A stretch of DNA of 64,000 nucleotides. Origin: Alphaproteobacteria bacterium (lineage in GTDB: Bacteria > Pseudomonadota > Alphaproteobacteria > Micavibrionales > Micavibrionaceae). The position numbers and the translations under genes are program-made. This document shows positions 1-8,550 of the stretch, piece by piece. The stretch covers positions 27,543 through 91,542 of the forward strand of contig QKCR01000022.1 in the NCBI GenBank assembly GCA_003245575.1, written 5' to 3'. Positions within the stretch are counted from its first letter, which is position 1, and each line of letters starts with the position of its first letter. A model generated the notes under the pieces. That model saw nothing but the letters and a program-made list of their open reading frames with translations, did no database searches and was not told where the DNA came from.

Positions 1-1354
1 TCTTGGCGTCACCCAAGAGCATCAATGTGTTGTCTTCAAAGAAGAGCGGGTTATCAACACCGGCATAACCTGTTCCCATCGAGCGTTTCACGAAGAGGAC
101 AGTTTTTGCCTTATCAACATCCAAAACAGGCATGCCGTAAATCGGTGAGGATGGATCGGTACGGGCGGCAGGGTTTGTAATGTCGTTTGCTCCGATCACG
201 TACGCGACATCGGCTTGGGCGAAATCACGGTTAATGTCTTCCAGTTCGAAGACTTCGTCATAAGGAACGTTGGCTTCGGCCAATAGAACGTTCATGTGTC
301 CCGGCATACGCCCTGCAACGGGGTGAATGGCGTAACGTACTTCGACACCGTGATTTTTTAATGTGTCGGCCATTTCACGAAGGACGTGTTGAGCCTGGGC
401 AACAGCCATCCCATAACCCGGGACAATAATAACTTTTCCGGCATTCTTCATGATAAAGGCTGCATCATCTGCCGATCCGATTTTTGCGGCCTTATCAGAA
501 GGGCCGGTGTGAACGGCTGTTCCGGTTTCGGCACCAAAGCCACCGAGAATAACGTTGAGGAACGAGCGGTTCATACCTTTACACATGATGTAGGAAAGGA
601 TTGCCCCTGACGCACCGACAAGTGCTCCTGTGATAATGAGCAACGGATTCTGAAGGGTAAAGCCTATTCCTGCTGCTGCCCATCCTGAGTAGGAGTTCAG
701 CATTGAAACAATTACAGGCATATCTGCTCCGCCGATCGGGATAATCAATAGAATACCCAAAGCCAATGACAGGAGGATAATCATCCAGAAAATTGAGGTG
801 CTTTCAGAAACGCATAGCAGAACGATTAATCCGATTAATCCGATTGCTAGTAGCGCATTCAAAAGGTGTTGTCCGCCGAAAGTGAGAGGCTTCCCGGAGA
901 TCACACCTTGGAGTTTTCCCCAAGCGATGATGGACCCTGTAAAGGTGATTGCTCCGATCGCAACACCCAAAGACATTTCAATGAGGGAGGACATGTGGAT
1001 GTCCCCAGGATGTCCGATGCCGTAAGCTTCCGGGCTGTGGAAGGCTGCAACGGCAACGCAAACTGCGGCTAGACCTACGAGAGAGTGAAAAGCGGCGACC
1101 AGTTGCGGCAGGGCTGTCATCTGGATTTTGACGGCTGTGATGGCACCGATTGTTCCACCGATGATGATCCCCGAGACAATCAATCCGAAAGATTGGACTT
1201 CAGGAGTGGAGAGCGTTGTCAGGATGGCAAGGCCCATCCCCATCATGCCGTAATTCAGTCCTTGGCGGGCGCTTTCTGGGTGGGACAATCCACGAAGTGC
1301 CATGATAAATAGCACAGACGAGATTAGATAAAAGAGAGATGCAAATTCAGCCAT
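1..1354 (-). CDS. pntB: NAD(P) transhydrogenase subunit beta (3' end beyond window)
   Basis: Beta subunit of the inner-membrane proton-translocating transhydrogenase, which moves hydride between NADH and NADP+ using the proton gradient. The gene starts at ATG 1354 (residues MAEFASLFYLIS) and 451 codons are visible. The N-terminal part encodes several membrane helices (domain II). The last visible residues (GYAGVDNPLFF then EDNTLMLLGDAK) match the very end of the NADP-binding domain III, so I estimate that only about 10-20 residues lie outside the window. It follows pntAb on the same strand after a gap of about 48 nt and closes the pntAa-pntAb-pntB operon. Assignment is firm; only the stop codon is missing. 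Confidence 0.95.
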   Translation of the reverse strand, partial: MAEFASLFYLISSVLFIMALRGLSHPESARQGLNYGMMGMGLAILTTLSTPEVQSFGLIVSGIIIGGTIGAITAVKIQMTALPQLVAAFHSLVGLAAVCVAVAAFHSPEAYGIGHPGDIHMSSLIEMSLGVAIGAITFTGSIIAWGKLQGVISGKPLTFGGQHLLNALLAIGLIGLIVLLCVSESTSIFWMIILLSLALGILLIIPIGGADMPVIVSMLNSYSGWAAAGIGFTLQNPLLIITGALVGASGAILSYIMCKGMNRSFLNVILGGFGAETGTAVHTGPSDKAAKIGSADDAAFIMKNAGKVIIVPGYGMAVAQAQHVLREMADTLKNHGVEVRYAIHPVAGRMPGHMNVLLAEANVPYDEVFELEDINRDFAQADVAYVIGANDITNPAARTDPSSPIYGMPVLDVDKAKTVLFVKRSMGTGYAGVDNPLFFEDNTLMLLGDAK

Positions 1355-1402
1355 AATATTTTTCCGTTTTAACGAGTGGAATTTCTTATCTTAATAAAAG
1401 GG

Positions 1403-1813
1403 TTATCCCTTTTTCTTGAACATGTGCAGCATTCTGCGTGTGACGATAAATCCGCCGAAGATATTGATCGAGACGAGAATAACCGCCAAAAATCCAACCA
1501 GTTTCGAGAAGGATGTTTCTGCTGGACCAGCCGCGATTAATGCGCCGACAATAATGACGGATGAAATCGCGTTGGTGATGGCCATGAGTGGCGAGTGCAG
1601 GGCAGGTGTTACGCGCCAGACAACATAATACCCAACGAAGCAGGCGAGCACAAAAATTGTGAGGCCCATCATCAGGAAGTCGGAGTTATGTGCCATGGTG
1701 TAGGAGATGGTATTGACATCCGATGCCAATCTGTCTGCTTGTGCCGAGAGTTGTTGCGCCAGGGCTGAAACCTGATTGGCTTGATTTGTGACTGTGGATT
1801 GAGGATCTGACAT
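1403..1813 (-). CDS. pntAb: NAD(P) transhydrogenase subunit alpha 2 (membrane part)
   Basis: A 136-residue subunit carrying the membrane domain that is fused to the C-terminus of PntA in enterobacteria but is a separate gene in many alphaproteobacteria. A hydrophilic N-terminal stretch of about 45 residues is followed by three or four hydrophobic segments, including [20 protein letters not shown] and [19 protein letters not shown]. The C-terminus ([12 protein letters not shown]) is typical of the family. It lies 13 nt after pntAa and upstream of pntB, so the three genes should be co-transcribed. It acts in the inner membrane as part of the proton channel together with PntB. Confidence 0.93.
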   Translation of the reverse strand: MSDPQSTVTNQANQVSALAQQLSAQADRLASDVNTISYTMAHNSDFLMMGLTIFVLACFVGYYVVWRVTPALHSPLMAITNAISSVIIVGALIAAGPAETSFSKLVGFLAVILVSINIFGGFIVTRRMLHMFKKKG

Positions 1814-1826
1814 TTTCTACCTCTTG

Positions 1827-2951
1827 TTATTGTGCGAAGTTCGGGTGAATGATGGCGCCGTCCTTGGTCAGGACTGTGGCCTTGATGATTTCGTCTTCCA
1901 TGTCGAGTGTGATTGCATCGTCTTTGACGATCAGTCCGAGCAGGTTCAGAAGGTTTCTTGCATAGAGGGCCGAGGTGTCTGTTGCCAAGCGGGATGGCAT
2001 GTTTCGTATTCCGACGATTTTGACGCCATCGACTTCTACGATTTCTCCGGCTTTAGAGAGCGCACAGTTGCCACCTTGCTCAACTGCCAAATCCACAATG
2101 ACTGATCCGGGTTTCATAGACCGAACCATATCTTCTGTGACAAGAAGCGGTGCAGGGCGTCCCGGGATCAATGCAGTTGTAATGACAATGTCCTGTTTGA
2201 CCAAAGTTTCAGCTACAAGTGCGGCTTGTTTCTTTTTGAAATCTTCAGACATTTCTTTGGCGTATCCGCCTGCAGTTTCTGCCTGTTTCATTTCTTCGCT
2301 TTCAACCATCACAAAGCTCGCCCCCAATGACTGGACTTGTTCTTTGGCGGCGGGGCGGACATCTGTTGCCGAGACGATTGCCCCGAGGCGTTTGGCTGTT
2401 GCGATGGCCTGTAGACCTGCAACACCTGCACCCATAACAAAGACGCGTGCGGGCGGGACTGTTCCGGCTGCCGTCATCATCATCGGGAAAGCTTTGGTGT
2501 AGTAGGCGGCGGCTTCAAGTACCGCTTTATACCCAGCAAGGTTTGATTGTGACGAGAGCACATCCATTGCTTGTGCGCGCGTAATCCGCGGGACAAGTTC
2601 CATGGAAATGGCGGTGAGTTTTGCGTCTGCAAATTTACCGACACGTTCTTTCCCTGAGTATGGAGAAAGCATGCCGATTAACAGCGCACCACTTTTTGAT
2701 TTCGGGAGTGTTTCAGGAGCCTGTACACACAAAATAATATCTGCGTCTTTTGCGGACTTATCATTGTCGGATGCAAGGGTTGCACCAGCTGCTTCATATT
2801 CTTTGTCGGGATAAGATGCTGCTGTTCCTGCGCCACTTGTTACGGTGACTGTTAAACCTTTTGCGATATATTTTTTGACTGCTTCAGGAGTTGCAGCAAC
2901 GCGTGCTTCGAACTCGTTCGTCTCTTTCAATACGGCAATTTTCAGAGCCAT
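1827..2951 (-). CDS. pntAa: NAD(P) transhydrogenase subunit alpha 1 (NAD-binding)
   Basis: A 374-residue soluble domain I of the transhydrogenase, which binds NAD(H). The alanine dehydrogenase/PNT fold is recognisable: N-terminal KIAVLKETNEFEARVAATPE, a Rossmann glycine motif in VFVMGAGVAGLQAIATAKRLGA, and RPAPLLVTEDMV near the C-terminus. The length fits the split form. It is the first gene of the operon; a purine-rich AGGACAGG lies just upstream of ATG 2951. The 225 bp upstream (2952-3176) hold no gene and presumably carry the promoter. I saw an AT-rich -10-like TATATAA on the minus strand near 2980 but no convincing -35. Confidence 0.95.
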   Translation of the reverse strand: MALKIAVLKETNEFEARVAATPEAVKKYIAKGLTVTVTSGAGTAASYPDKEYEAAGATLASDNDKSAKDADIILCVQAPETLPKSKSGALLIGMLSPYSGKERVGKFADAKLTAISMELVPRITRAQAMDVLSSQSNLAGYKAVLEAAAYYTKAFPMMMTAAGTVPPARVFVMGAGVAGLQAIATAKRLGAIVSATDVRPAAKEQVQSLGASFVMVESEEMKQAETAGGYAKEMSEDFKKKQAALVAETLVKQDIVITTALIPGRPAPLLVTEDMVRSMKPGSVIVDLAVEQGGNCALSKAGEIVEVDGVKIVGIRNMPSRLATDTSALYARNLLNLLGLIVKDDAITLDMEDEIIKATVLTKDGAIIHPNFAQ

Positions 2952-3176
2952 GTGGACCTGTCCTCGTCTGTTTATATAGTCTGTCCAGTTAACTCTTTCA
3001 CATCGTCACTGCACTCTTACCGTATTTTAATTACGGGTCGTTGCTTGTTCTTTGTGCCAAAGTCAATGGGTTTGACTATAGGGTGTGCTTATTTGAGACT
3101 TGGAGCATGCCCTATGAGCGGAGGTTTGAAAAGAGAGGGCGGCTTTTATTTGGAGTTATCAACAGATTGAAGATTT

Positions 3177-4034
3177 TTACTTCAGGTGTTCGTTGAAGGC
3201 ACTGATTTGCAAGAGCAATGTTGTGAGCTCGCGTTCAGGAAGAGGTTTTGTAAAATAGTAACCTTGCCCATATTTGCAGCCTAATTCGCGCAAAAGCAGG
3301 GCTTCTTCTTTTTGTTCGACCCCTTCGGCGATGATGGTAATGTCCCTTTTCTTGGCTTCGGAGATGATAGCCATAATCAATTCTTTTGCTTCGGGGATCT
3401 TCAGCATGTCACACGTGACCAAATGGTCAATTTTGACGGCACTGATCGGGAAATCGTCCATATATTTAAAGAAGACGTTCGGGTCACCTAGGCCATAGTC
3501 ATCAATCGCGATTTTCAGGCCAGTTTTTTGGCAGATTCCCAGAATGGTTTTACTGTTTTCACGCTGTCCGCGGAGCAAATCTCCGGTGATTTCCAACTGA
3601 ACCTGTGTTGGACGGACGTCACTGGCGCTAATGACGTTATACATTTCATCAAGAAAGCTCTCGTCTGCGAGGTCATTCGGCGAAAAGTTCACACTCATAT
3701 AAATATGTTCGTTATGCCCGACATGGCTTTCAAGGCGCTTCAATGCACGAATGGCTTCTTTCAAGGCCCAACGGCTGGCTTCAACGATAAGGCCTGTGCG
3801 TTCTGCCATGGGAATAAACACAGCAGGGGAGATAAAGCCGCGATTCGGGTGATTCCAACGCATCAATGTTTCGAATCCTGCAACCAGACCGCTTTTCAAG
3901 TGGACAATCGGCTGATAATAGAGGCTGAGCTGGTGCTCATCCATGGCCGCTTGGAATTCTTTTGCAAGAATTTCGTCGGGTAATTGGTCCGCCGGGGTGT
4001 CCGGCAACTCGATGGGTTTTTGTTCGGAAGTCAT
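3177..4034 (-). CDS. EAL-domain cyclic-di-GMP phosphodiesterase
   Basis: A 285-residue protein that is almost entirely one EAL domain (about residues 26-277), with no sensor or GGDEF domain and no membrane segment, so probably a cytoplasmic stand-alone phosphodiesterase. The signature is ETL rather than EAL (residues 55-57, in FETLMRW). The metal and catalytic residues known for the family are in place: N116 in SVNFS, E148 in LEIT, D178-D179 in IDDYG, K201 in VKID and E237 in AEGVE, followed by QGYYFTKPL. I therefore expect it to hydrolyse c-di-GMP. No clear Shine-Dalgarno precedes ATG 4034. It is transcribed towards pntAa but separated from it by 225 bp. Confidence 0.88.
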   Translation of the reverse strand: MTSEQKPIELPDTPADQLPDEILAKEFQAAMDEHQLSLYYQPIVHLKSGLVAGFETLMRWNHPNRGFISPAVFIPMAERTGLIVEASRWALKEAIRALKRLESHVGHNEHIYMSVNFSPNDLADESFLDEMYNVISASDVRPTQVQLEITGDLLRGQRENSKTILGICQKTGLKIAIDDYGLGDPNVFFKYMDDFPISAVKIDHLVTCDMLKIPEAKELIMAIISEAKKRDITIIAEGVEQKEEALLLRELGCKYGQGYYFTKPLPERELTTLLLQISAFNEHLK

Positions 4035-4250
4035 TGTTTTTGTTGTGTAAAATTCAATTTGTGCGGAATTGCATTATTATAGAGTGTGCCTGAAAGCCTT
4101 TAGAGAAAAGTTAATTTCAGGCTGTGTGTTCAGGCATATTAAGCCATGATGTCCTAGGTGAAAACGTTAAAATTCGGGGATTCGCGGAAAAAGACCTAAA
4201 ATCCTTTGTAACCGTCTTAATTTTAGGCATAATTTGCTTTGAAAATGTAC
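4035..4250. other. Intergenic region with two inverted repeats
   Basis: No gene is supported here. Two 8-bp inverted repeats are present: GCCTGAAA 4088-4095 with TTTCAGGC 4115-4122, and CCTAAAAT 4195-4202 with ATTTTAGG 4220-4227. They lie between the divergent EAL gene and the rpmJ promoter and may be operator or hairpin structures. Function is unknown. Confidence 0.4.
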
Positions 4251-4278
4251 TTGACAGGTCGCGTACCTACCTTGTAGT
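4251..4278 (+). promoter_or_regulatory. Sigma70-type promoter of rpmJ
   Basis: A perfect -35 TTGACA (4251-4256) is followed after 16 nt by TGTAGT (4273-4278, four of six matches to TATAAT). Transcription would start near 4285, about 40 nt before the rpmJ start codon. Prediction from spacing and consensus only. Confidence 0.55.
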
Positions 4279-4326
4279 GTCCGGTCTCCAAAAGAAGATA
4301 AAAGTACCAAAATAAGGATTTTTACG

Positions 4327-4452
4327 ATGAAAGTCGTCAACTCGCTCAAAACATTGAAAACCCGTGACCGCAACTGCCGCGTTGTTCGCCGTAAAGGTCG
4401 TGTTTATGTTATCAATAAAAAGAACCCACGTATGAAGGCACGTCAGGGCTAA
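4327..4452 (+). CDS. rpmJ: 50S ribosomal protein L36, zinc-independent type
   Basis: A 41-codon gene, found by reading the frame from ATG 4327 to TAA 4450-4452. The product begins [17 protein letters not shown] and ends [13 protein letters not shown], which is the long form of L36 found in alphaproteobacteria and as YkgO in enterobacteria. This form lacks the CxxC...C...H zinc ribbon of the classical short L36; only one Cys (C17) remains, so it should not bind zinc. It is monocistronic, with a promoter at 4251-4278 and a terminator at 4560-4580. It is part of the large ribosomal subunit. Confidence 0.95.
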   Translation: MKVVNSLKTLKTRDRNCRVVRRKGRVYVINKKNPRMKARQG

Positions 4453-4559
4453 TCCTTGTTCCCCGTTTTTGCGGGGGCGTCGAGGATTTAGGGATGCGCG
4501 TGTCACTTTCGCTGTTGCGTCTTTTCCTGTGCTTGTGTACATCTTATAAAGCTTTTCTG

Positions 4560-4586
4560 CTTCCCGCCGTCAGCGGGAAGTTTGTT
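4560..4586 (+). terminator. Rho-independent terminator after rpmJ
   Basis: Perfect 8-bp stem CTTCCCGC (4560-4567) / GCGGGAAG (4573-4580) with a 5-nt loop, followed by TTTGTT. It separates rpmJ from mreB. A weaker CCCCG/CGGGG hairpin without a T-run lies nearer the rpmJ stop, at about 4460-4475. Confidence 0.75.
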
Positions 4587-4643
4587 ATGGACTGTTTGTT
4601 AAAGACTGGCAGTTTACCGCTTCAGTTAGATTTAGGATTCTAG

Positions 4644-5690
<1,047 letters not shown>

Positions 5691-5742
5691 TTGCGTCATC
5701 TCTGTGCTGTTTTGTTTTTGCCTTTTAGTATAGATTTTTTCT

Positions 5743-6351
5743 ATGGATTTATTTTTAGCAGCTTTTATCACGTTGTTTGTTATCGTTGATCCTTTGGGAA
5801 CATCGGCGGTTTTTCCTGCGCTTGTGAAAGGGCAGTCACAACATATGGTGCGTGTGATTGCGGTTAAGGCTGTTTTGGTGGCTACAGCCATTCTGATTCT
5901 CTTCGGAATAGGCGGGGAAGCTTTGCTTCAGTATTTGGGGATTTCTATTCCTGCCTTCCGGATTGCGGGTGGGCTGCTTTTATTTGTGACGGGCTTTAGA
6001 ATGATTATGGGGTTTCATGATCCTGACCAAATGGAATCGGAAAAAAGCGTCTACAATGACAGATCGGATGTTGCCGTATTCCCGTTGGCAATTCCTTTGT
6101 TGGCTGGACCGGGAAGTATGACGGCCGCGTTGCTTCACATGACGACGGCTGGTGGTTTTTTTGATAAAGGTCTGATTGTTCTGGCCATTGTTGCTGTTCA
6201 GATTATTGCTTTTATCTCTATGCTTGGTGCTGATAAGTTGGTGAAAGTTTTTGGCCCTACAGGCAGTACGTTGCTTGCGCGGCTGATGGGGATTTTGATG
6301 GCGGCTATGGCCATTCAATTCATGATCGACGGTATTAAGCAGATTCTTTGA
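5743..6351 (+). CDS. MarC-family integral membrane protein
   Basis: A 202-residue protein with about six hydrophobic segments, the typical size and topology of the MarC/YchE (UPF0056) family. Recognisable family features are the N-terminal FVIVDPLGTSAVFPAL and the central AIPLLAGPGSMTAALL. The biochemical role of the family is not established; the old link to multiple antibiotic resistance has not held up. The gene lies 52 nt after mreB on the same strand and may be co-transcribed. No good Shine-Dalgarno is visible before ATG 5743. Confidence 0.88.
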   Translation: MDLFLAAFITLFVIVDPLGTSAVFPALVKGQSQHMVRVIAVKAVLVATAILILFGIGGEALLQYLGISIPAFRIAGGLLLFVTGFRMIMGFHDPDQMESEKSVYNDRSDVAVFPLAIPLLAGPGSMTAALLHMTTAGGFFDKGLIVLAIVAVQIIAFISMLGADKLVKVFGPTGSTLLARLMGILMAAMAIQFMIDGIKQIL

Positions 6352-6533
6352 TGTTCTGATTATTTAGTCAGCATTTTCTTTGGGTTAGCATCTTCCGAAT
6401 AGGTATGCGGCGCACCATTTTAGAATTTCGAATTTGATCTATATTTTCCCTAAATTTTCCCCAAATTGTTACAGGACTGTTTTTGAAGGCTTTTTGCTAA
6501 GTGTCTGTAATTTATATGTAAATTGAAGTATCA

Positions 6534-6566
6534 TTAACATGGCATTAAGTATTTTCAGGCTATTCT
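6534..6566 (+). promoter_or_regulatory. CtrA-type box and promoter of the flp pilin gene
   Basis: TTAA (6534-6537), a 7-nt spacer, then TTAA (6545-6548) followed by G matches the CtrA consensus TTAA-N7-TTAAC except for the last base. A -10-like TATTCT lies at 6561-6566, so the right half of the box would overlap the -35 region. In Caulobacter the pilin gene is directly activated by CtrA. The arrangement here suggests the same cell-cycle control; this is inference from the motif and its position. Confidence 0.6.
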
Positions 6567-6626
6567 GAAGATGTAAGGGTTGAGCTTTACATAAGATCTT
6601 GCTGGAAAAATAAAAAGGAGAAAAAC

Positions 6627-6821
6627 ATGTTGAAACTTATTGCTTTAGTTCAAGCATATCAAACAAAAGAAGACGGTGCGACCGCAATTGAGTATGCGTT
6701 GATCGCTGCCGGTATCGCTTTGGCAATCGCAGGTGCTGTATGGGCATTTGGAGGTCAATTGGAAGACAAGTTTGATGAAATGGGCTCTGCATTGTCCAAT
6801 ACTGGTGGTACTGCTCCATAA
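6627..6821 (+). CDS. flp: Flp/Fap-type major pilin
   Basis: A 64-residue pre-pilin of the Flp (type IVb) class, the structural subunit of the Tad pilus. A short leader ends in glycine at EDG, followed by ATAIEYALIAAGIALAIAGA, the hydrophobic stretch with glutamate at position 5 and the Glu-Tyr pair that defines Flp pilins. Cleavage by the prepilin peptidase encoded next door (cpaA) should occur at G/A. A clear Shine-Dalgarno, AAAAAGGAG, lies about 6 nt upstream of the ATG. A CtrA-type box precedes it, and a hairpin follows that would raise pilin output relative to the downstream genes. Confidence 0.96.
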   Translation: MLKLIALVQAYQTKEDGATAIEYALIAAGIALAIAGAVWAFGGQLEDKFDEMGSALSNTGGTAP

Positions 6822-6853
6822 TTGGAGTTTGAACATTTCATTAAAGTTTGCGG

Positions 6854-6879
6854 AAGCCCGCCCGGTTGGGTGGGCTTTT
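6854..6879 (+). terminator. Terminator or attenuator after flp
   Basis: Ten-pair stem AAGCCCGCCC (6854-6863) / GGGTGGGCTT (6868-6877), with one G-T pair and a 4-nt loop, running into TTTT. It sits between the pilin gene and cpaA, so it likely limits read-through into the assembly genes. Confidence 0.8.
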
Positions 6880-6981
6880 GTACTGTCCGGGATTTATTTC
6901 ATAAAAATTCGAAATGATTTGAGGTCTGCATTGCTTTGGCGTGCGCTCGTCTGAAATCTAATGTCTGAAATCTAAAAAGTT

Positions 6982-7536
6982 GTGGTTGGTATGATTGGTC
7001 TGGTTTTATTTTTATTCGGTGTAATTGTTACGCTTGCCATGTGCTGTGTTGCTGCGGTTTCTGATTTTCGCGGGTTTCGTATTCCTAATTATGTGTCTCT
7101 TGTTATTCTGGCGGCGTTCGTTGTGACGTATGGCGGGTTGACGGTTCTGGGGCATGTTGATGTTGCGTTTCGTCCGGTTATGAATCATATCGGCGCTGCA
7201 TTGATTGTGTTTGTCGTTACGCTCGCGATGTTTGCCTTAAAGCAATTGGGGGCCGGGGATTCAAAATTTGCAACTGTTATCGCATTGTGGGTTGGGTTGC
7301 AGGGACTTATTCCGTTTCTCTTTTATATGTCGTTATCAGGTGGTTTGGTCGCGGCGTTTTCGTTGGTTCTCAAAAGAAAGAAATTATTTGCGTCTCCTGC
7401 GGAAGGAAGCTGGATTGCAAAGGCGCAAGAAGGGCATCCTTCGGTTCCTTATGGTATTGCTTTGGCAGTTGGTGCGCTTTTTGCATTCGTTTTTATAGGA
7501 TATTTCAATTTTTCCAAATGGGAGGCTGTGTTCTGA
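6982..7536 (+). CDS. cpaA: Prepilin peptidase, TadV/CpaA type
   Basis: Membrane aspartyl protease (peptidase A24) that removes the leader of the Flp pilin. Five or so membrane segments are visible. The two catalytic aspartates of the family are in SDFRGFRIPN near residue 30 and in the GxGD motif of LGAGDSKF near residue 90. It is 181-184 residues long, shorter than PilD because the N-methylase half is absent, as usual for TadV. The start is uncertain: GTG 6982 or ATG 6991. Neither has a strong Shine-Dalgarno, and ATG 6991 (MIGLVLFLFG) is equally plausible. Confidence 0.9.
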   Translation: MVGMIGLVLFLFGVIVTLAMCCVAAVSDFRGFRIPNYVSLVILAAFVVTYGGLTVLGHVDVAFRPVMNHIGAALIVFVVTLAMFALKQLGAGDSKFATVIALWVGLQGLIPFLFYMSLSGGLVAAFSLVLKRKKLFASPAEGSWIAKAQEGHPSVPYGIALAVGALFAFVFIGYFNFSKWEAVF

Positions 7537-7636
7537 AAAATGCATTTAGGATTTTTTAAAACCTCTTGGCTAAATGTAAAGGTGGCTGACTCTTTTTGGC
7601 CGTTCGTGTCAATTTCTCTGACGACTGGATTTCATT

Positions 7637-8482
7637 ATGAATAAAAATATTCTGATTGTTCTCGGTGGCGGATTTCTGGTGGCCCTTCTTGTGGCGATCA
7701 TTGTTCAGGCCAGCTTTAGTAACAAGAAAGAAGGTATGGTAGAGATCCTTGTGGCCTCGAAAGCTGTCACCACGGGAGACACTGTTTCGGATACAAATTT
7801 TAAATGGCAAGAGTGGCCGGAGGCTTCGGTTGTGCCGGGTGCGGTTGTTCGTAAAAAGAGTGAAAAAATTACCGATGTTGCCAAAGGTCGTTTGCGTCGT
7901 GATATGGTTGCGGGTGAGCCTTTGTTTCTTGCGTCTTTAACGAGTGCGGGCAAGGGGAATATTCTGGCCGCTTCCATGGAACCCGGTATGCGGGCTATGG
8001 CAATTAAAGTTTCTGCTGAATCGATGGTTGGCGGGTTTATTTCTCCAAGTGACCGTGTTGATGTGTTGTTGACATATCAGGTTAAATTGTCGGGTAGCGA
8101 AAAAGATGAAGTGGCAGATCGCGTAAGTAAACATGCAACCCAGACAGTTTTGGAAAACGTGAAGGTTCTTGCGATTGATCAGAATGCCGGAAAAGAAGAA
8201 GCCGGAAAAGCCAAGGTCGGTCGGACTGTTACATTGGAAGTTGATGTTCAAGGGGCAGAGCGTTTGGCTTTGGCCAGTGAAATGGGAGACTTATCTCTGG
8301 TGCTGCGTGCGCTGGGAGATGATGCAACCAGCGATCCTAAAAAGAGACCTTTTACAACGGATGTTGAAGTCGGCGCAGTTCTTAAAGAGATAGGTAAAAT
8401 CAAAAAGAACTCTGGTGGAAACTCCAATATTGTGAGAGTCTATAATGGGCAGACCATAGAAAATGTAAATGTTCGACAATAA
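7637..8482 (+). CDS. cpaB: Flp pilus assembly protein CpaB (RcpC)
   Basis: A 281-residue envelope protein needed for Tad pilus assembly. An N-terminal membrane anchor (ILIVLGGGFLVALLVAIIVQ) is followed by an SAF-type domain (about residues 33-100, from EILVASKAVTTGDTV) and the RcpC/CpaB domain with VDVLLTYQV. The product is believed to work at the periplasmic side of the secretin CpaC, which is encoded next. It stands 100 nt after cpaA and 68 nt before the chosen cpaC start. Length and domain order are normal for the family. Confidence 0.93.
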   Translation: MNKNILIVLGGGFLVALLVAIIVQASFSNKKEGMVEILVASKAVTTGDTVSDTNFKWQEWPEASVVPGAVVRKKSEKITDVAKGRLRRDMVAGEPLFLASLTSAGKGNILAASMEPGMRAMAIKVSAESMVGGFISPSDRVDVLLTYQVKLSGSEKDEVADRVSKHATQTVLENVKVLAIDQNAGKEEAGKAKVGRTVTLEVDVQGAERLALASEMGDLSLVLRALGDDATSDPKKRPFTTDVEVGAVLKEIGKIKKNSGGNSNIVRVYNGQTIENVNVRQ

Positions 8483-8550
8483 GTAATCTAGAATTTTGAG
8501 GCAGGTTCTCTGCTTCGTTAATTAACTTGTTAAAACAAAGGCAAAATAAA

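Noticed and set aside
1975-2502. A 175-codon plus-strand frame inside pntAa
   Set aside because: Antisense to an unambiguous gene; Ser/Thr/Ala-rich shadow sequence without translation signals.
4124-4315. A short plus-strand frame before rpmJ
   Set aside because: It covers the rpmJ promoter and an inverted repeat, has no Shine-Dalgarno and no recognisable product.
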